64,000 nt of DNA from Mixta calida (lineage in GTDB: Bacteria > Pseudomonadota > Gammaproteobacteria > Enterobacterales > Enterobacteriaceae): assembly GCF_002953215.1 (NCBI RefSeq), contig NZ_CP026378.1:3950540-4014539 (forward strand), given 5' to 3'. Within the stretch, counting starts at the first letter, position 1, and every line of letters begins with the position of its first letter. The notes beneath the pieces were generated by a model, which worked only from the letters and a program-made list of their open reading frames with translations, had not been told where the DNA came from and ran no database searches. The position numbers and the translations under genes are program-made. Of this stretch, positions 6,638 through 14,594 are shown one piece after another.

Positions 6638-7804
6638 ATGGCGAAAGGAAACCGTGTACATTTGCCTTTTCATCATTTTACCGATGAAAAGACCGGTGCC
6701 GAAATGGTGCGATTAACGCCGCCTGAGGTGTTATGTCATCGCAACTATTTTTATCAGAAGTGCTTTTTCAACGATGGCAGCAAGCTGCTGTTCGCGGGCG
6801 AGTTTGACGGCAACCGTAACTATTACCTGCTCGATTTACAAGAACAGCAGGCAACGCAGTTGACGGAAGGCGCGGGCGATAATACGTTTGGCGGCTTCCT
6901 CTCGCCGGACGATCGATTTCTGTTCTATGTGAAAAACGAACGCCAGTTGCGCTGCGTCGATTTGCAGACTCTGGAAGAACGCGTCGTCTATACCGTGCCG
7001 GAAGCATGGGTCGGCTACGGCACATGGGTCGCCAACAGCGACTGCACCAGGCTGGTCGGCATCGAAATTGACCGCCAGGGCTGGGAGCCGCTCAGCGACT
7101 GGCAGGTATTTAAGACCTTCTTTGAAAAGAAACCGCACTGCCGTCTGCTGCGGGTCGATCTGCAAACCGGCGAGGCGCAGACCATCCTTGAACAGCGTCT
7201 GTGGCTGGGACATCCCATCTACCGTCCGTTTGACGACCATACCGTCGCCTTCTGCCACGAAGGTCCGCACGATCGCGTCGACGCGCGCATGTGGCTGATC
7301 GATGAAGACGGCGCCAATATGCGCAAAGTCAAAGATCATGCCGAGGGTGAAAGCTGCACCCATGAATTCTGGGTGCCGGACGGATCGGCGCTGATCTATG
7401 TCTCCTACCACAAGGCGCGAGCCGATCGCGAGATCTGCCGCTTCGATCCGGTCACCGGCCATAATGAGGTGCTGATGACCATGCCAGCCTGTTCTCACCT
7501 GATGAGCAACCAGAACGGCACGCTGCTGGTAGGCGACGGCTCCGGCACGCCGGTGGATGTGCAGGATACCAAAGGCTATACCATCGACAACGATCCGATG
7601 CTGTGGCTGTTTGACGTGGCGACGCGCCAGCATCGCCCGCTGGCGGCGCATAACAGCTCCTGGCGCGTGCTGGACGGCGACCGTCAGGTCACGCATCCGC
7701 ATCCGTCATTTACGCCGGACGAAAAACAGGTGCTGTTCACCACAGACTATGAAGGCCAGCCAGCGCTCTATCTGGCAACCATCAAAGATAACTTTTTCAG
7801 CTAA
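6638..7804 (+). CDS. ogl: Oligogalacturonate lyase (PL22)
   Basis: A 388-residue cytoplasmic protein without a signal peptide, of the usual length for Ogl. It opens MAKGNRVHLPFHHFTDEKTG and has repeated beta-propeller blades such as FGGFLSPDDRFLFYVKNERQ and SCTHEFWVPDGSALIYVSYH, with several conserved His near the centre. Ogl cleaves oligogalacturonides and unsaturated digalacturonate by beta-elimination, giving 4,5-unsaturated galacturonate for KdgF. A TGAGGAAAA ribosome-binding site precedes the ATG. The KdgR box at 6590 and CRP site at 6431 indicate pectin induction and catabolite control. kdgF follows 19 bases downstream in the same transcript. Confidence 0.93.
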   Translation: MAKGNRVHLPFHHFTDEKTGAEMVRLTPPEVLCHRNYFYQKCFFNDGSKLLFAGEFDGNRNYYLLDLQEQQATQLTEGAGDNTFGGFLSPDDRFLFYVKNERQLRCVDLQTLEERVVYTVPEAWVGYGTWVANSDCTRLVGIEIDRQGWEPLSDWQVFKTFFEKKPHCRLLRVDLQTGEAQTILEQRLWLGHPIYRPFDDHTVAFCHEGPHDRVDARMWLIDEDGANMRKVKDHAEGESCTHEFWVPDGSALIYVSYHKARADREICRFDPVTGHNEVLMTMPACSHLMSNQNGTLLVGDGSGTPVDVQDTKGYTIDNDPMLWLFDVATRQHRPLAAHNSSWRVLDGDRQVTHPHPSFTPDEKQVLFTTDYEGQPALYLATIKDNFFS

Positions 7805-7823
7805 CAGCAGGACGAATAAGCGC

Positions 7824-8147
7824 ATGTTTACTTTCAGAGAACAAACCCAGGTCGAGCTGGCAGGCGAAGGCGTTACGCGGCGCATTCTGGCGCACGGCGG
7901 CGGTATGATGGCGGTCGAAGTGACCTTTGAGAAAGACGCGGTCGGCCCGCTGCACCATCATCCGCACGAGCAGCTGACCTACGTGTTGTCGGGGCGCTTC
8001 GCCTTTACCATCGATGGCGAAACCCATGAGGTCGGCCCTGGCGACACGCTGTATAAGAAACCCAACGTGGTGCACGGCTGCGTCTGCCTGGAGGCGGGTG
8101 TGCTGCTGGATACCTTTACGCCGCAGCGCGAAGATTTTCTTTCCTGA
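7824..8147 (+). CDS. kdgF: Pectin degradation protein KdgF (cupin)
   Basis: A 107-residue single-domain cupin. Metal-binding residues lie in LHHHPHEQLTYV (His44/46/48 and Gln50) and in the second motif GDTLYKKPNVVHG (His84). KdgF linearises 4,5-unsaturated galacturonate to 5-keto-4-deoxyuronate (DKI). The ATG at 7824 is chosen because it gives the family N-terminus MFTFREQTQVEL; the frame is open further upstream inside ogl but without homology. It is co-transcribed with ogl and ends at the terminator at 8156. With the divergent isomerase gene it supplies two successive steps toward 2-keto-3-deoxygluconate. Confidence 0.92.
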   Translation: MFTFREQTQVELAGEGVTRRILAHGGGMMAVEVTFEKDAVGPLHHHPHEQLTYVLSGRFAFTIDGETHEVGPGDTLYKKPNVVHGCVCLEAGVLLDTFTPQREDFLS

Positions 8148-8155
8148 AAATAACG

Positions 8156-8195
8156 CGGCGGCGGACGCCCTCTCAGACGCCCGCCGCCGTTTTTT
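8156..8195 (+). terminator. Terminator of ogl-kdgF
   Basis: CGGCGGCGG (8156-8164) pairs with CCGCCGCCG (8181-8189), followed by six T. A second inverted repeat GCCGCC/GGCGGC just beyond may serve the converging cytochrome c gene. Confidence 0.85.
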
Positions 8196-8236
8196 ATTGC
8201 CGCCTCACACGTCAGGCGGCGCGTCTACCGCGTCGA

Positions 8237-9562
8237 TTAATGTTCGGCCTGCGGCAGTTTTTCGATATCCACGTCGCCCTGCTGCTGCGCCACGAAGGTC
8301 TCTTTGCGCACGTCGGCGACATCGGCCGCCGTGACCGGCTTCTCGCCTTTATTGCCCCAGCTGGTGCGGATAAAGTTCACGACGTCCGCTACCTGATGGT
8401 CGTCCAGACGCCAGCCGAAGCCCGGCATCACCACGGTAGTCGGCGCGTTCTTCACGCCCGGCAGCGTACTGCCGGTCAGCACGATATGGATCAGCGAGGT
8501 CGGATCGTCCGCCAGCACCACCGGGTTGCCGCGCAGCGCCGGGAAGAAGCGCTTGTAGCCGCGTCCGTCGGTGCGGTGACAGGCGGCGCAGCTGTCAACA
8601 TACTGCGCCGCGCCCGCTTTGCTGTCGTCGCCTTTCCACAGCGCCTGCGCCACGGCGTCGTCAGGCTGGAAGCCCGTCTGCGACGGGTCCTTCGCGCCCA
8701 GCGATTTCAGGTAGCGCGCGATCGCCCGGATATCCTTATCGTCGAGATATTGCAGGCTATGCTCCACCACCTCCGTCATGCCGCCAAAGGCCGCCGTATC
8801 GTCGTTGCGGCCGGTGCTGAGGAATTGCGCCAGATCGTCTTCGCTCCAGCGCCCCAGCCCGTCGCGGTTATCGCCGCGCAGGTTGCTGGCTGTCCAACCG
8901 TCGATGGGCGCGTTGCTGCCGGAGAGATAATCGCCGCCCTTCTCATCGCTCAGCGCTTTCTCCTGCATAGTGAAGCTGCGCGGCGTATGGCAGGCGCCGC
9001 AGTGCCCTAAGCCTTCCACCAGGTAGCGTCCGCGCGCCAGGTCCGCGTCTTCGCCGCTTTTCGGCTGGAACGCCTTCACGTCCGGCGCGAAAATGCCGCG
9101 CCAGATCGCCAGCGGCCAGCGCATGGAGAGCGGCCAGGGAATGTCGCTCTCTTTATTCTGCTGCGCCACCGGCGCCACGCCGTGCATAAAGTAAGCGTAA
9201 AGCGCCTGCATATCCTCGTCGCTGACCACGGCGTAAGAGGGATAAGGCATCGCCGGATAGAGCGTATCGCCGTTTTTCGCTACGCCATGACGCACTGCCT
9301 TCTGGAAGTCGTCATAGCTGTAGCTGCCGATGCCGGTCTCTTTATCCGGGGTGATATTAGTGGAATAGATGGTGCCGATCGGGGTTGCCATCGCCAGCCC
9401 GCCGGCAAAGGGTTTACCCTCTTTGCTGGTGTGGCAGGCGACGCAGTCTCCCGCGCGCGCCAGATATTCGCCGCGTTTGATCAGATCGCCGGCCTGGTCG
9501 TCGGCCGCCATCGCGCCAGAGGCTGTAGCCAGCAGGCACAGCGCCAGTAATGCGTTTTTCAT
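8237..9562 (-). CDS. Gluconate 2-dehydrogenase-type cytochrome c subunit (triheme)
   Basis: About 441 residues with a signal peptide (cut after SGAMA) and three c-type heme motifs: CVACH, CGACH and CAACH (residues 43-47, 191-195 and 328-332 when numbered from the outer ATG at 9571). The ATG at 9562 is preferred because AAGGA lies 8 bases upstream; ATGs at 9571 and 9568 abut that site. This subunit passes electrons from the flavoprotein to membrane quinone in gluconate, 2-ketogluconate or alcohol dehydrogenases of the periplasm. It is the last of three genes transcribed leftward and follows the flavoprotein gene closely. The exact substrate of the complex cannot be fixed from sequence. Confidence 0.88.
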   Translation of the reverse strand: MKNALLALCLLATASGAMAADDQAGDLIKRGEYLARAGDCVACHTSKEGKPFAGGLAMATPIGTIYSTNITPDKETGIGSYSYDDFQKAVRHGVAKNGDTLYPAMPYPSYAVVSDEDMQALYAYFMHGVAPVAQQNKESDIPWPLSMRWPLAIWRGIFAPDVKAFQPKSGEDADLARGRYLVEGLGHCGACHTPRSFTMQEKALSDEKGGDYLSGSNAPIDGWTASNLRGDNRDGLGRWSEDDLAQFLSTGRNDDTAAFGGMTEVVEHSLQYLDDKDIRAIARYLKSLGAKDPSQTGFQPDDAVAQALWKGDDSKAGAAQYVDSCAACHRTDGRGYKRFFPALRGNPVVLADDPTSLIHIVLTGSTLPGVKNAPTTVVMPGFGWRLDDHQVADVVNFIRTSWGNKGEKPVTAADVADVRKETFVAQQQGDVDIEKLPQAEH

Positions 9563-9573
9563 CGCCATCATCC

Positions 9574-11355
9574 TTATGCCTGCACCAGCGGTCCTGGGTT
9601 TTTCAGATACTGTTCGCGGATCGCCTTCGCCGACCAGTAGGTCAACGCGGCAACCATGCCGGTCGGGTTGTAGCCCAGCCCCTGAGGGAACGCCGAGGCG
9701 CCCGGCACAAAGACGTTCGGCACGTCCCAGCTTTGCAAATAGCGGTTAACCGCGCTGGTCTTCGGATCTTCGCCCATAATCGCGCCGCCGTTCATATGCG
9801 TGGTTTGATAAACAGTGGTGTCGAAGTGGGTGCCCTGCACTTTCGGCGCGCCGATGATCTCTTTCGGGTTCATCGCGACGGCGATTTTACGCATGCGGTC
9901 ATGCATAAACTGCGACATCTTGATGTCGTTATCCTGCCAGTCGAAGGTCATGCGCAGCAGCGGCTGACCAAAGGCGTCCTTGTAGTTCGGGTCGAGATCG
10001 AGGTAGTTGGCGCGGTAAGACTGATGCGCGCCGTGGGCGTCCATCGAAACGTGGTGCGTATAGTGATCGGCCACCGCCGCTTTCCACTTGCTGCCCCAGC
10101 CCGGCGTGCCCTGCGGCACCGGCAGGCCGGAGATCGGCTTCACGCCCGCCTGGTTGACCCAGAAAGGCGAGCCGCCGACAAAGCCATATTTGCCGTGGTC
10201 GAAGTTATCGGCGTTGAAGTCGTCGACGCCGACGCCCGCGCCGCCCGCGCCGATAAAGTTATTGGTATGCACATCTTTGCCGAAGAACGCCTTGATAGTA
10301 GAGATGTTCTGATAGGCAAAGTTGCGGCCCACCACCCCTTCGTTGGTGATGGGGTTATAAGGCTGGCCGATGCCGGAAAGCAGCATCAGATGCACGTTGT
10401 GGAACTGGAACGCGGAGAGGATCACCAGATCCGCTGGCTGTTCGATCTGGCGGCCCTGCGCATCGACATAGGTCACGCCGGTGGCGCGTTTTTTATCGTC
10501 GGTGAGATTGACGCGCAGCACGTGCGAGTTGTCGCGCAGCTCGAATTTCGGCTCCTGACGCAGCGCAGGCCAGATATTGACGTTCGGCGACGCTTTGGAA
10601 TACATGTAGCAGGCGTAGCCGCTGCAATAGCCGCAGAAGTTGCATGGGCCCATCTGCGCGCCATAGGTGTTGGTGTAGGGGCCAGAGGTGTTGGCCGACG
10701 GCAGATCGTAGGGATGATAGCCCACCGACTCGGCCGCCTTCGCGAACAGCTGCGCGGAATAAGTGCGCTTCTGCGGCGGCAGCGGGAAATCGTCAGAGCG
10801 ATCCGGCGCAAACGGGTTGCCCCGGCCCTGGCCGACGATTTTGCCTTTAACGCTCCAGGCGGAGCCGGAGGTGCCGAACACCTTTTCAGCCTTGTCGAAG
10901 AACGGCTCCAGCTCGTCGTAAGTGACGCCGAAATCCTGAATGGTCATGCCTTCCGGGATAAAGTCTTTGCCGTAGCGCTCCTCATAGTGGCTGCGCATCC
11001 GCAGCTCTGTCGGATCGACGCGAAAATGGACGCCGGACCAGTGCAGGCCTGCGCCGCCGGTGCCGGTACCCGGCAGAAACGCCGCCAGCTGACGATAGGG
11101 CTGCGCGGTCTGCGAGACGTTGTGACGAATGGTGACGGTGCTTTTCGACAGATCCTGGAACAGCTTTTTGCGGACGTTATAGGTCAGCTCATCGATCACC
11201 TGCGGATAAGAGCCGTCCGGGTAGGTATCGCGATGCGGACCGCGCTCCAGCGCCACCACGTGCAGGCCCGCTTCCGTCAACTCTTTCGCCATAATGGAAC
11301 CGGCCCAGCCGAAGCCGACAATCACCGCGTCCACTTTTTTCATTACGTTTGCCAT
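9574..11355 (-). CDS. Gluconate 2-dehydrogenase-type flavoprotein (GMC oxidoreductase)
   Basis: A 593-residue GMC-family oxidoreductase. It has an N-terminal FAD-binding motif VIVGFGWAGS (residues 11-20) followed by an ALERGP acidic strand end, an internal cysteine cluster CNFCGYCSGYACYMY, and the C-terminal GMC signature around LGYNPTGMVAALTYW. It has no signal peptide of its own; in this class the flavoprotein is exported together with the Tat-signal small subunit. The subunit catalyses oxidation of gluconate, or a related sugar acid or polyol, in the periplasm. Start codon and preceding stop are 2 bases apart. Membership of a three-subunit complex is clear; gluconate as substrate is inferred from the commonest enterobacterial role. 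Confidence 0.88.
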   Translation of the reverse strand: MANVMKKVDAVIVGFGWAGSIMAKELTEAGLHVVALERGPHRDTYPDGSYPQVIDELTYNVRKKLFQDLSKSTVTIRHNVSQTAQPYRQLAAFLPGTGTGGAGLHWSGVHFRVDPTELRMRSHYEERYGKDFIPEGMTIQDFGVTYDELEPFFDKAEKVFGTSGSAWSVKGKIVGQGRGNPFAPDRSDDFPLPPQKRTYSAQLFAKAAESVGYHPYDLPSANTSGPYTNTYGAQMGPCNFCGYCSGYACYMYSKASPNVNIWPALRQEPKFELRDNSHVLRVNLTDDKKRATGVTYVDAQGRQIEQPADLVILSAFQFHNVHLMLLSGIGQPYNPITNEGVVGRNFAYQNISTIKAFFGKDVHTNNFIGAGGAGVGVDDFNADNFDHGKYGFVGGSPFWVNQAGVKPISGLPVPQGTPGWGSKWKAAVADHYTHHVSMDAHGAHQSYRANYLDLDPNYKDAFGQPLLRMTFDWQDNDIKMSQFMHDRMRKIAVAMNPKEIIGAPKVQGTHFDTTVYQTTHMNGGAIMGEDPKTSAVNRYLQSWDVPNVFVPGASAFPQGLGYNPTGMVAALTYWSAKAIREQYLKNPGPLVQA

Positions 11356-11357
11356 GC

Positions 11358-12098
11358 TTATGCTCTTTCTCCACGAATCGATACCGCCGGGAAGGGATAG
11401 CGCTCGCCGCGCTCCACCCAGTCCATAAAATCAGCGCGCGCGCCGGGGAAGCCGATCAGCTTCCAGCCCACCATGTGCTGATTGCCGCCATGCAGCGGAT
11501 CGCAGAAAAAGCCCTCGCGGGTGTTTTGCAGCAGGTAAGCGAAGAAGACTTTCGCTGGCAGCTGCTTAAAGCTCGCCTTGTTGCTTTCAAACTCGCCGAG
11601 CAGCGCATCCTGCTGTTCGGCGCTCAGCGCGGCAAAAGCTTTGCCATGCTGCTGTTTCGCCCAGGCGTCCGCTTCGGCGATGCCCAGACGATAGATCTGC
11701 TGCGGCACCAGCGGGAGTTGATAGCCCAGCTCTTTCGGCGCGTCAGGATCGAACGGCCCCTGCATATACCAGTTGTTGCCGGTCGCGTAAGGGGTATTCA
11801 TTTGGCGATCGATAAATTCCGGCACGCCCGCTTCCAGCGCGCCCGGACCGCGCTCGTCCGCCGGGATCAGGCGCGCCACGGCGGCCTTAATAAAGGCGAA
11901 CTCTTCGGCGGAAAACCAGACGGGCTGATAGTCGCGTGCGGTTTGCGGGCCGGCAGGCGCCGCGTTTTCGTTGGCCTGGGCGCTGCCGCTGAGGCCCAGT
12001 GACGCAATCCCGGTGGTGCCCATCGCGACGGCGGGCGCCAGCGTGATGGTTTTCAGAAGAAAGTCTCTTCTGGAAGTACTCGTTTTTTCTTTCGACAT
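11358..12098 (-). CDS. Gluconate 2-dehydrogenase subunit 3 (Tat-exported small subunit)
   Basis: A 246-residue protein with a twin-arginine signal SRRDFLLK (residues 9-16), a hydrophobic stretch and AQA cleavage region, then the subunit-3 domain ([20 protein letters not shown] and [17 protein letters not shown]). The small subunit is needed for export and assembly of the flavoprotein. It is the first gene of the leftward operon, with AAGG before the ATG. A GTTGCG-taacag-CGCAAC inverted repeat at 12117-12134, read on the plus strand, lies in the leader. Confidence 0.88.
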   Translation of the reverse strand: MSKEKTSTSRRDFLLKTITLAPAVAMGTTGIASLGLSGSAQANENAAPAGPQTARDYQPVWFSAEEFAFIKAAVARLIPADERGPGALEAGVPEFIDRQMNTPYATGNNWYMQGPFDPDAPKELGYQLPLVPQQIYRLGIAEADAWAKQQHGKAFAALSAEQQDALLGEFESNKASFKQLPAKVFFAYLLQNTREGFFCDPLHGGNQHMVGWKLIGFPGARADFMDWVERGERYPFPAVSIRGERA

Positions 12099-12420
12099 AA
12101 CATTGCCTTAGCGCACGTTGCGTAACAGCGCAACAGTTGATCGTCTCTGTTTTATTATTGTAGTTATGGTTTTATGCAGGGATTCCCGGATGGAAAACAG
12201 GCTCATTGTTACCGGTAACAGCGGCGCGCATTGTAACAGCTATTTTGTAAAATCTTTAGCAGCACAAAACAAAATCACACAAATTCCTTAACATTAAACT
12301 GACATCGCTCCGTTTCGTTCGTTATCAATGGGGCGCGCCGTAACGACTGGACACAACCCACCACAGACTGTTAATCACTGCGCAGGCTATAAAGAAGCGA
12401 ATCTTTTTTGCGGAGTCGCT
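12099..12420. other. Divergent promoter region between the dehydrogenase operon and sbmA
   Basis: It holds the 6-bp inverted repeat GTTGCG/CGCAAC (12117-12134) in the dehydrogenase leader and AT-rich DNA suited to two divergent promoters. No clear operator was recognised. A GGAG ribosome-binding site precedes the sbmA ATG at 12421. Confidence 0.4.
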
Positions 12421-13650
12421 ATGTTCAGTTCCTTTTTCCCCCGGCCCGCGCTGTTTTTCAGCACGGCAGCCCTGTTCAGTCTGGCGGCGGTTTTTCTCTG
12501 GTTCGACGGCGCCAGCCAGCTGGTCTTTCATCTGCCGACGTTTGCGCGGTACGCTGGCAAAGCGCTGCCTGACAGCGCATGGCGCTTTCTCCAGCCTGAC
12601 GATCTCTGGTTTTACTGTTACTTCGCCGCGTTGACGGCGCTGTTCGCTACGGTCTGGTCGTTCGCTAGTCCGCATCCCTGGCAACGCTGGTCGGTGCTGG
12701 GAACGGCGCTAATCCTGTTTATTACCTGGTTCGATGTGCATGTCGGCGTCACCATCAACGCCTGGTACGGCCCTTTTTACGATCTTATTCAGCGCGCGCT
12801 GACTAAAGCGGGATCGGTATCTATAGCCGATTTCTACCAGCAGATCGGCGATTTTCTTAGCATCGCGCTGATTGCGGTAGTGATCGGCGTGCTGAACGCC
12901 TTTTTTATCAGCCACTGGATATTTCGTTGGCGCACCGCGATGAACGACTGGTATATGGCGCACTGGCAGAAGCTACGACATGTAGAAGGTGCTGCGCAGC
13001 GCGTACAGAAAGATACGATGCGTTTTTCCAGCACGCTGGAAGACTGGGGCGTGAGCCTTATTCAGGCGGTAATGACGCTGGTGGCGTTTCTGCCGGTGCT
13101 GGTGGGGCTGTCGCAGCATGTAAAAAGCGTGCCGATCCTCGGCCACACGCCTTATGGCCTGGTGCTGGCGGCGCTGTTCTGGTCGCTGTTCGGCACTCTG
13201 CTGCTGGGTCTGGTGGGCGTTAAGCTGCCGGGGCTGGAGTTCCGTAATCAGCGGGTGGAAGCCGCTTACCGTAAGGAACTGGTCTACGGTGAAGATGATG
13301 CTCGCCGGGCGGCCCCCGCCACGGTGCGCGAGCTGTTTAGCCGGGTGCGCTACAACTATTTCCGCCTCTGGTTTCACTATCTTTATTTCAACGTGACGCG
13401 CATCCTCTATTTGCAGGTGGATAGCATGTTTGGCCTGTTTATTCTGCTGCCAACCATTATCGCCGGCGGCCTGACGCTGGGGCTGCTGCAACAGATCACC
13501 AACGTGTTCGACCAGGTGCGTCAGGCGTTCCAGTACCTGATCACCTCGTGGTCGACGCTGGTGTCGCTGATGTCGATATACAAGCGTCTGCGCAGCTTTG
13601 AGCGCGTTATCGAGGGTGAAAACCGACAGGAGGCGTTGCAGCAGAATTAA
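12421..13650 (+). CDS. sbmA: Peptide antibiotic transporter SbmA
   Basis: A 409-residue inner-membrane protein matching the SbmA/BacA family. It starts MFSSFFPRPALFFSTAALFS and has several membrane spans, TWFDVHVGVTINAWYGPFYD, NAFFISHWIFRWRTAMNDWY, FSSTLEDWG and a C-terminal WSTLVSLMSIYKRLRSFE. SbmA is a proton-driven importer of proline-rich peptides, microcins B17 and J25, and bleomycin. The open frame extends upstream to 12328, but the ATG at 12421 has GGAG at the right distance and gives the usual length of about 406 residues. The gene appears monocistronic. Confidence 0.95.
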   Translation: MFSSFFPRPALFFSTAALFSLAAVFLWFDGASQLVFHLPTFARYAGKALPDSAWRFLQPDDLWFYCYFAALTALFATVWSFASPHPWQRWSVLGTALILFITWFDVHVGVTINAWYGPFYDLIQRALTKAGSVSIADFYQQIGDFLSIALIAVVIGVLNAFFISHWIFRWRTAMNDWYMAHWQKLRHVEGAAQRVQKDTMRFSSTLEDWGVSLIQAVMTLVAFLPVLVGLSQHVKSVPILGHTPYGLVLAALFWSLFGTLLLGLVGVKLPGLEFRNQRVEAAYRKELVYGEDDARRAAPATVRELFSRVRYNYFRLWFHYLYFNVTRILYLQVDSMFGLFILLPTIIAGGLTLGLLQQITNVFDQVRQAFQYLITSWSTLVSLMSIYKRLRSFERVIEGENRQEALQQN

Positions 13651-13749
13651 GGGATAACGCGGAAAAATAACAAATAACAGGCAGTTATTCCGCTCTTCGC
13701 TTTTACTCCGCCTGCGGCTGGTGAAAGATAATGGCAGGAACAAAAAAAT

Positions 13750-13779
13750 GTTGACAGTTGTCAACACCGCCTGTAATTT
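13750..13779 (+). promoter_or_regulatory. Palindrome-overlapped sigma-70 promoter of the toxin-antitoxin-like pair
   Basis: A consensus -35 TTGACA (13751-13756), a 17-bp spacer and -10 TAATTT (13774-13779). The -35 lies inside the palindrome GTTGACAGTTGTCAAC (13750-13765; 7-bp arms, 2-bp centre). A repressor bound here would block RNA polymerase, the arrangement expected for an autoregulated pair. The first ATG is about 15 bases past the predicted transcription start. Confidence 0.75.
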
Positions 13780-13800
13780 CGCCACTGTCCAGGATGGATA

Positions 13801-14043
13801 ATGAAAAAGCATCCCAATAAACATATTCAGGCCGCGATCGAGTACGCCCTGCTGTGCGGCTGGCAATTTCGCCCTTCCAACGGGCACGCCTTCGGCAGGC
13901 TGATATGCGCGGTGCCCGAACACAGCGAGCATCAGATGAGCGTCTGGTCCACGCCGCGCGCGCCTGAACGCCATGCGCAGCAGATTCGCCGTAAAGTTAA
14001 CAGCTGCGCGCTGGATGTTACGCCCCACATCAGGAGGAACTGA
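13801..14043 (+). CDS. Small HicA-like protein of a putative toxin-antitoxin pair
   Basis: 80 residues. Visible features are an N-terminal helix KHIQAAIEYALLCGW, then GHAFGRL (residues 28-34) and MSVWSTPR (46-53) followed by HAQQIRRKV. This pattern recalls the HicA/dsRBD-like mRNA-interferase fold, in which a conserved His is catalytic, but the assignment is by eye. Homologues I recall from plasmids and chromosomes are likewise paired with an HTH-containing partner. AGGA precedes the ATG. The stop codon overlaps the next gene's ATG by one base. Toxicity is an inference from size, fold resemblance and pairing. Confidence 0.65.
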   Translation: MKKHPNKHIQAAIEYALLCGWQFRPSNGHAFGRLICAVPEHSEHQMSVWSTPRAPERHAQQIRRKVNSCALDVTPHIRRN

Positions 14044-14594
14044 TGATTTATCACTTCACGCTCATCCTTACCGGCGTTGAGGCCCATACGCCAGGGCTGG
14101 AAAACACCCTGTTCGAATGCGGCTGCGACGACGCCCTGCTCTGCTTTTACGGCGACAGCGTTTATCTGGAATTCGATCGTGACGGCGACAGCTTTGAGCA
14201 GGCGGTGCTGAGCGCCATTGCGGATATCGAAGGCGGCGCGCTGCCCGCGCGCGTTGTCGCCGTGGACGCCACGCTGCTTGGTCTGAGCGATATCGCCCAG
14301 CGCAGCCAACTCTCCCGTCAGGCGGTCGCCATGCTGAAAGACGGCACGCGCGGGCCGGGCCGCTTTCCGGCGCCGGTTCAGCGCCTTGCCGGACACTCGC
14401 CGCTCTGGCGCTGGGCAAGCGTGGCGCGCTGGCTGCACGAAAACGGCAAGCTGAGCGACGAGCTGGCGGAAAATGCGCAGGTGATGGAGAACATTAATCT
14501 GGCGCTGGCGCTGCGGGAAACGCCGCAGCGCCAGTATGTCACCCAGCTGGCGGCGCGTCTGGATCGGGCCGCCGGAAAAGAAGAGGCTATTTAA
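14043..14594 (+). CDS. HTH-containing partner (putative antitoxin/autorepressor)
   Basis: 183 residues. The N-terminal part (MIYHFTLILTGVEA to VLSAIADIE) is a small alpha/beta domain. Residues about 78-130 contain a helix-turn-helix of excisionase/MerR type (LGLSDIAQRSQLSRQAVAML), followed by RFPAPVQRLAGHSPLWRW, a winged element seen in such DNA-binding domains. AGGAGG precedes the ATG, and the gene overlaps the upstream small gene by one base, so the two are translationally coupled. The palindrome at 13750 is a natural target. The 3' end overlaps the converging dihydroxyacetone kinase gene by 8 bases. Function is unproven. Confidence 0.65.
   Translation: MIYHFTLILTGVEAHTPGLENTLFECGCDDALLCFYGDSVYLEFDRDGDSFEQAVLSAIADIEGGALPARVVAVDATLLGLSDIAQRSQLSRQAVAMLKDGTRGPGRFPAPVQRLAGHSPLWRWASVARWLHENGKLSDELAENAQVMENINLALALRETPQRQYVTQLAARLDRAAGKEEAI

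Noticed and set aside
9550-11400. 616-codon plus-strand frame
   Set aside because: Shadow of the GMC flavoprotein gene on the other strand; no ribosome-binding site or recognisable domain.
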